Origin: Gryganskiella cystojenkinii
Lineage: Eukaryota; Mortierellomycota; Mortierellomycetes; Mortierellales; Mortierellaceae
Assembly (NCBI GenBank): GCA_015852425.1
Contig: JAAAIG010000465.1
Coordinates: 1 to 30,280, forward strand
Length of the DNA stretch: 30,280 nt
Direction of reading: 5' to 3'
In this document: piece after piece, positions 23,510 to 30,280 of the stretch
Position numbering within the stretch: position 1 is the first letter of the stretch
How the letters are laid out: every line of letters starts with the position of its first letter
Position numbers and translations under genes: made by a program
The notes under the pieces: generated by a model
What the model saw: only the letters and a program-made list of their open reading frames with translations
Database searches by the model: none
What the model was told of the DNA's origin: nothing

Positions 23510-24528
23510 CTAGTCCACCTTCCCTGCTCCATCGTCCGCAAAAGGATCATGATGGCCCAGCTCTGCTATGTCGGTGTCTGGATCGAATGTAAGGCGTTGA
23601 AATCCTCTCAGACTTGAGGCAGCAGTGGCGCGAGCACAATCGTCATCGTCACCAAGATCGCCATAGTCACCATGATCACCGTCTCCCGACGAGACGTGAC
23701 GCTGGTAGTCCTGGAGCTTGAATCCCCATGACCAAAAGGGAAAAGTTTTGGGAAAAGATCCAGCGTCATGGTTGGACTCTTGAACGTGACTAGAGACTCG
23801 TTCGAGATACAAACGCCTGCGTTGACATCCTCCATGGCCACACCACATGGCGCGGTCCAGGATCCAGGTCCATACAAATCGTTTCTGGAAACCGTTCACG
23901 ACCTGACTGACCCCCATCTCCGGTTCCAAGATCAATCTCTGCTTCTGCGATGGGCTCGGGCACTAGGGGTTTATCTCTGGACAATGTTGACACCAGTACC
24001 ACTAGCGCACACCACTTGATATGCCATTCATGTTCATGATGTTGTGCGTCTGGTCGCGATACATATTGACGACTATGAAAGTATTGGTGCCGGGTGCCCT
24101 CCGGCTTGACTATCTCTTGCGCACGTACAGCCGCTGTGGAAATGATGTCTTGGAAGGTGGGCCGTACTCACATCCTGCCAGAAGAGAGTCATCTGGTATA
24201 TGTCGGTAAGAATAAAACAACAAAAGGCGTCAGTCACAGAAGCAGGTTTCACAAGCGACGTTTGCAATTTTACGGCCGTGGCGCAAGTGATGATCAGTAC
24301 AGCTGCATATCCTGCTAATACCAAAACATCTTCTGGCAAGTAGCGCTGACAACAATCCTGTCGGGTTGGTCTGATTTCACAAACCCCAGTTAATAGCTGT
24401 CCTTTGTGACTGTATGGCGATAAGATTAGAGTGTCACCTCCCCTTCGATCTCCTGACCCGGCAGATCTTCTATTCACCCAGTGCAGCTCGAAGTAGCGGT
24501 GGTTAGCTGGGAAGACAACCGTCACCAA
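23510..24528 (-). pseudogene. Possible decayed membrane-protein gene
   Basis: Minus-strand frames look coding in pieces that do not join. From 24528, a piece has a hydrophobic segment (VLVLAGYAAVLIITCATAV) followed by another near FCCFILTDIYQMTLFW. The next piece includes VRPTFQDIISTAAVRAQE in another frame, then NTFIVVNMYRDQTHNIMN in a third. Finally, a Cys-containing piece (SWTAPCGVAMEDVNAGVC) is followed by TVIMVTMAILVTMTIVL. I do not recognise the family. At least three frame changes without plausible introns suggest a pseudogene, but chance open frames are possible. Confidence 0.25.
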
Positions 24529-25945
24529 AGCAGCAAGGCAGCGGGGGCATGGCTGTCTTCATTCTTATGTGACCCCATTGACAAATATTTCCTTGATCCT
24601 TCTGGCAGCCGTGTTGTTGTCCAAAAGAAAAGAAACGAAAATTCACAGCGTGTAACTGTAGGAGAAACTGATGTAGATAGACGTGGGTAGCTGATAGGAG
24701 TCTGCATGTAGTCAACAAAGACACAGAGCGCAATGTTGGGAAGAGATAAGGAAAAAAAAGTTGAATGATCCTACCGTAGTTTCTTTTTACCCTGCTCATT
24801 GATAATTACCTTCGTCTTCAATAGTCTTGATGGCCTAGAAGTTGATCGCAGGTCTAGAGGAATGTATATACTTTCCATAGTCGTTGTTAGAGATAACTGC
24901 AAGAGCTGCCAGCTGAATCCTGGACACACCGAGAACTTAAAGATGCGCGCATCATGCATCACGTGTAATATCTTTCCAGGCGAGAGAAAGAGACTTTTGG
25001 AGAGAGAGACTCTTTTAGAGAGAGTGAGAGTGAGAGTGAGAAAAGAGAGACTCTTTTAGCAAGGTCTAACCGAATTTACCTTTATGAGAGTGATATAAAT
25101 TAATCGCCCTACACGATCAACCAGAAACCAAAAGAAAAGAGTAACGGGAGCGTAACGGTGTCCCAATTGCGGAGGTTCTTCCTTTTGATCTGCCTGCTGG
25201 TGCCTGAAGTTTCTTTTACTATGATTGCTGTCTGTGTGTTCAAGTCATCATCATCTCATCATCTCGAAGGGTTTTTTTCCTTCTTTCTTTCGATGCTCAT
25301 CGACTCTTCCTCTCCACTTTGCTTTCTCCTCTCTTTGTGCGACCAAAAGGATCTTTTTTTATCTTTTTTCTGTCTCGAGGGCTGTCTGTTGGTCCCTGCA
25401 GTTTCTCTTCATTCCAACACTTTACTCTCTCATCATCATTCTGTCGCTCCGTTTTAGTAGTGCTTCTATCATTCCCCCCCTTTCCACCCCTTTCACTAAA
25501 CGTCCCCTCCTCCTTCCTTCCTACGTTCCTTCTCTCCTCGTAACGATACTTTTATAGAAAGAGTAAGAAAAGAAAAGAATGACCTTGCAGCATCCAAAAC
25601 GAAAGGGCTCATCCCTTATTGGCCTGGTTTTGGTGTCATCACTGAACTGACCCTCGACACCCAAACCGCTATTTTTTTGTTTTTTTTCAGGCACCAAAGA
25701 CGTCGTGCTATTTCTGAACGGTCAGTCTCTGAACCAGAACCCAGAGACCTTTTTTCAGGACCCCAGTGAACAACACCCTCAAAACACGCACACAGAAACC
25801 ACAACAACATAACAGGGACAGTACTGGACGCGGCCAATCTCTCATTGTCATTCGGTCATTCCATCACATTTGCATCGCTTCTCTCCGCCTCATCCCTGTC
25901 TCCTCTCGGAGCACTGTCTTTCTTTTTTTAATATATTTTTTTTAA
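24529..25945. other. Gene-poor region and long 5' flank of the glycosyltransferase gene
   Basis: No supported gene. It contains a CACGTG at about 24960, a GA-rich repeat at 25003-25059 and, from about 25270 to 25560, a strongly pyrimidine-rich plus strand. Open frames in the latter are low-complexity. Confidence 0.4.
25003..25059. repeat. Direct repeat with hairpin in a GA-rich tract
   Basis: AGAGAGACTCTTTTAG occurs at 25003-25018 and again at 25044-25059, separated by GAGAGT repeats. The second copy forms a perfect hairpin: AAAAGAG at 25041, loop AGA, CTCTTTT to 25057. Confidence 0.55.
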
Positions 25946-28900
25946 ATGCCCCCTCCACATCCGGGTCCCACAACGACACCATCCTTGGCGCGATCTGCCC
26001 TTTACCTGGTCACGCGCATGACCAGGACAGTGTCTTCAAGGGTGGCCCTCGGTCTGGTCATCATCCTCATCGCCCTTTTCTCTTTTATGTCTGTGCTCTT
26101 CTCAACTGGACCATCCAACGACATCTACTACCCAGGTAAAAAAAGAACGACTCGAGGAAACGCCCTTTTGCATTCGACTTTTTTTTTTTTTTGGTCCTCG
26201 GAAAAGAGAGTGCTCATTCTTTTCTCTTTTGGAGTAAAAAAGGTCTAGGGCTTTGTTCTTTTTTTGGCTCTTCGTTCTACCTCTTATGCTAACCCACAAC
26301 CTTCTCGCCTTTTTTTTTTCCTTTTCTTTTGCGCTCAATTCTATCACTCTCTTTTTGTGCGCCGTCTTTTGGCCCCGATTCCTCTCTTGCAATCTTTTCT
26401 CTCGATCCCACTTCTCCCTTTCCACACTTTGATCCGTAATTTATCTTTCTCTTGAACTCTGCTCGAAAATCTTTATCTTCTTCAATTTTACCGGTTAATC
26501 TCTTACAATAGATGTTTTTTCTTCAAACTCGGGCAACGACGATCAGGTCTACAACCCAGATCCACTCGCATTACTGGAACAACGGAGGCCGATGCGACAT
26601 TCTTATCAGGAACTCTACCGACTGCCCTCCAAATTCATGCTCAATGAGGACGGAACCGCACCCGTGACGGTCATCATTCACCCCGAGGACTTTGGTGAGA
26701 GTCTCTCTCGACAGATCCAAGCCCTCATGGCCCAGACAGATCTTCCTCAGGCCATCTGGATCGCCGTCGCAGAGGATCAGGATCTGACCAAAGTCCAAGA
26801 AATCATTGCCTCGTTCGATCCAGAGGACACTCCATTAGAGGACGATATCCCTCTCGAGGACGGCATGGAGGTGGAGGATGAAGAACCCTTACCAGAAGAT
26901 GAAGAAGAGGACGACGAGCAAGGACAACGGATCAAGATGCGTATCTATTCCAAGAACGATGTCTGGTGGAGTGTCGCCCGTCAAGCCTCTTCAGAATTCT
27001 TTCTCTTGCTCGAGAACGGCGTCGTTCCTGGAAGTTCTTATTTGGGCACATTGCTCCGTATGGCGCACACACCCGAGTACTCACGCTCGTTGCTGGGGAG
27101 CCATGGAGCAGTGCTCTCGGTCCTTCCGGAGGAATCTCTCGATAGTGATCAGGATATCAAGTGTCTTCCCGAACAGGACAGCAATGGCCAAGTCAGAGCG
27201 ACCGAGGCCGTGGATGTTTTGACAGATATCTGGTTCGGCAGGACCGAGACCTTGGAACTTTTGAGTCTTGAACCCTGGGCCTCGACAGGACGGACGCCAT
27301 TGAGCATCTACATGAGCACCATGCTTCGGTACTATGGATCGATCCAATCGATCGTCGTTGCGAACGACCCCCGAAACTTGGCGACTTGGGGCGATGTCCG
27401 GAAAAAGGATCAACAACCCACGTTCTGCGCAGAGATTAAACATCTTTACAAGGAGAACTACACTTGGAAGACCTGGATCGAGCGTGGCAAGGCTTTGGTC
27501 TCTCAGCACGATAAACTGGCGACCATTGCAGTATTCCTGGCCAACACGGACGAGGCACTGCTGCTCCGGGATCTTATCTGCAAGTGGAGTCTTTCACCAG
27601 ACATGTCGATCCATGTTGCAGTCGCGGGTCAGAGTCGCGGGATGGGTCGCAAGGATTTTGCTCGACTCTTGCCTTCGGAAGGTTGTCATGTTGGAGTCTA
27701 TGATCTCCAGCTGACGTTTTCACCGGCACAACCGACTCCACTCGAGGCTACGAAACTCGCTGCAGAGGCGTCCATCAACACGTTCCGGCTGATCAGTGCG
27801 CTTAAGCCTCGAGTCATCTTTTATCTCCAAGAACCTGGCTCGGTCTTCTCGGAGGGTCTGGATATCGCTCAAGCGAGAGCCAAGGTTTCAGCGATCGCTC
27901 TCAAACCCGAGGATATTGAACATGTTCAGTGGTTGCCCGATCTCCCTATTCAAGCCCTTGAGAGTACGCAAAAAATGAGAAGATTTGGCACCCATCTTAT
28001 GTTATTTTATATAATACTGTGTTCTGACATTTTTATCTTTTTAACCGCTTTAGACTGGAACACACCACAGGTCAAGCTCGTGGTCATTACCAACAACCGT
28101 CCAGGATCTTGTATTCGACTCTTGCGTTCTTTGACACACGCTCACTACCTCAATGACAAGGTCTCGCTCACCCTCAATATGGACGCCGAGGCCGATCGTG
28201 TCACAATCCAAATGGCAGGATCCTTTCAGTGGGAATTTGGCGAAAAGTTTATGCGCCACCGTGTCCGTCGTGGAGGTCTGATGTTGGCCGTAGTCGAGGC
28301 CTGGTACCCTCAGGGAAACGACGAATACGCAGTCTTGCTCGAGGATGATGTCGAGGTCTCACCACTGTTTTATTCCTGGATCAAGTATAACATTCTCAAG
28401 TACCGTTATTCGCCGGACAATCATCTCTATCAAAGGATGTTTGGTGTGAGTATGTACTCTCAAAAGTTTGTCGAGACCCATCTGGCTGGGCGTGCACCGT
28501 TTAACCCCGAGGACATCTTTATCGAGACGCCCGAATACGAGCTTCGGACACCCTTCTTACTCCAGTTGCCCTGTTCTTGGGGTGCGGTCTATTTCCCAGA
28601 GCACTGGAGAGAGTTTCACGAGTATGTGGCGGACCGTCTGTTGGATATCGAATGGAACAAGACCAGTCTGCAATCTGTCCAGATCCCGAATTCAAGAACG
28701 AACAGATGGTCCAATTCTTGGAAAAAGTTGTTTATCGAGATGATTTACATGCGTGGGTATGTGATGCTGTACCCGAATTTCTTCAACTTTACATCCTTCT
28801 CGACCAACCATCTGGAATGGGGGACCCACACAAAGCAACAGAGAAACAGTGCTGGCACGTTCTTGGTTCCTTTGATGACGGACAGTGAGCGACTCTTGGG

Positions 28901-29339
28901 GGATTTGCCCAACAGGCGGTTACCGGATTGGGACAGTCTACCGGTCCTGGATCTCTGGGCGAACCTGGCGACGAGTGCAGAGTTGATCAAGCGAGGCCGC
29001 GCTTTGCAGGAGCAACTTAACCCATGTCTGTACCGAAACAGTCGCCAAGAAGTTGTTTGGGAGGGTCAAGAGAAGGATCTCAAGTGCGCCAAGACGCAGC
29101 CGTATTATTCGACGCATACAACCCCGGCGCCCAAGACCACAGCGACACCAGCAATTGAGTCAATGAGTATCTCGAATATGATGGATCCGTCAGCGACCTC
29201 AAGCGTGACCTCACAGTCGGTACCGACACCAACTCTGGCCCCGGACGTAGAAGCCGTCGCAGAGGGAATTCCACCACCTGCTGCTCAGGGTCTTTACCGT
29301 CGAGCACCTGTCCCATCATCTGCACCACTTCCCTATTAA
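25946..29339 (+). CDS. Type II membrane glycosyltransferase-like protein
   Basis: Three exons: 25946-26135, 26512-27963 and 28054-29339, together 975 residues. A single membrane anchor at about 33-53 after a short basic N-terminus gives Golgi type II topology. The luminal part starts with a nucleotide-sugar-transferase-like segment (VTVIIHPEDFGESLSRQIQALM), interrupted by an acidic stretch at 166-200. A second such segment begins after the second intron (VKLVVITNNRPGSCIRLLRSL) and carries the metal-binding-type motif Glu644-Asp-Asp in YAVLLEDDVEVSPLFYSW. This matches eukaryotic GT2/GNT-I-like proteins with a LEDDVEVS motif. The Thr/Pro-rich tail from about 890 may be O-glycosylated. Donor and acceptor sugars are unknown. 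Two transferase-like halves suggest a tandem domain, with the first lacking an obvious DxD. The second intron is 90 bases and stop-free (see findings). Confidence 0.85.
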
Positions 29340-29913
29340 CGATCGGAAGGGCCACTTTTTCTTCGTTTTTTTTTTTTCGCTTCCTTCATGTAACCCACAC
29401 CCTCTTGTAACGAAAACCCTCTTTTAGATTCTTTTTTTTGTAATTTCCTTTTGCATTTATTTTAATCTGTTGCAGCCCACTCTTTGAAACGAACATGAAA
29501 AACGCCAACGATCCACAAACGACAAAAAAAAAAAATCGAGATGGAGGGGAAACTGCAATCCTTTCTCCACTTTATATCCCACCTACCCAGTCGCCACCTC
29601 TTTCCTCCATCCTTTTTTCTCTTTTAACTTTTTTTACGCCTTTTCGCTTATTCTCTCTCCTCGTCCTCACACCCCACCTTGTACAATACTATTAAAAAAA
29701 CTGCCCAATTATGATTACTTGCACATTACAAACTCTCATTGACTGCCCTCTCTTACAACACGAAAGTTGGGTTGTTTTGATCAATATTTATAAGACTACT
29801 CAGAGATACTCGGGAAACTCTTGGGACTTGAACAAAAAGACCCAGACCTGGGCGAGATTTAAATCTCGATATAACCGTTCATTGTCATAGTTTTTCTTTC
29901 TTGTCTTGTTATT
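29340..29913. other. Convergent intergenic region
   Basis: About 570 bases between the glycosyltransferase and aldehyde dehydrogenase stops. T-rich tracts and A runs are present. I see no gene; the short frame at 29495-29695 is low-complexity. Confidence 0.45.

Positions 29914-30280
<367 letters not shown>

Noticed and set aside
25158..25557. Hydrophobic plus-strand open frames before the glycosyltransferase
   Set aside because: They come from a T/C-rich tract with low-complexity translation in all frames.

Overview
The window is nuclear DNA from an early-diverging filamentous fungus, most likely Mucoromycota or Mortierellomycota (a Mortierella-like species). Genes carry many short spliceosomal introns with GT..AG ends. 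Intergenic gaps are short and rich in A and T runs. Fungal core genes sit beside family types common in Mortierella, such as a large Thr/Ser-rich F-box protein and small cysteine-rich secreted proteins. The taxon is inferred from gene style only. All exon models were assembled by hand: donor and acceptor sites were chosen so that the reading frame and the family alignment both continue, and every full model is a multiple of three.

Left part (1-16143): six housekeeping-type genes alternate in strand, forming divergent and convergent pairs. They are phosphopantothenoylcysteine decarboxylase (-, coenzyme A synthesis), RFC1 (+, clamp loader large subunit), an F-box protein (-), translin (+), alpha-tubulin (-) and GLE1 (+, mRNA export). 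Two of the divergent promoters carry CACGTG E-boxes. The one between alpha-tubulin and GLE1 holds two E-boxes in a perfect inverted repeat. The one between the decarboxylase and RFC1 also has a GCGACT repeat and G1/S-type motifs.

Middle part (16352-22000): mostly secreted or lineage-specific proteins. These are a pepsin-like protease with altered active-site motifs, an 84-residue hypothetical protein, a secreted protein with 24 cysteines behind a TATA box, and a His/Arg/Lys-rich protein behind another TATA box. Upstream sequence of the cysteine-rich gene is repeated in diverged form just downstream of that gene, with no matching gene behind the second copy.

Right part (22001-30280): a gene-poor, degraded stretch of about 3.9 kb follows. 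It holds a C2HC zinc-finger ORF without a start codon, a Helitron-like relic and a frame-broken membrane-protein-like sequence. After it come a type II membrane glycosyltransferase-like gene (975 residues) and the 3' end of a class 3 aldehyde dehydrogenase cut by the window edge. I see no rRNA, convincing tRNA or CRISPR. The best candidates for something undescribed are the divergent protease, the duplicated promoter block and the TATA-driven His-rich protein.
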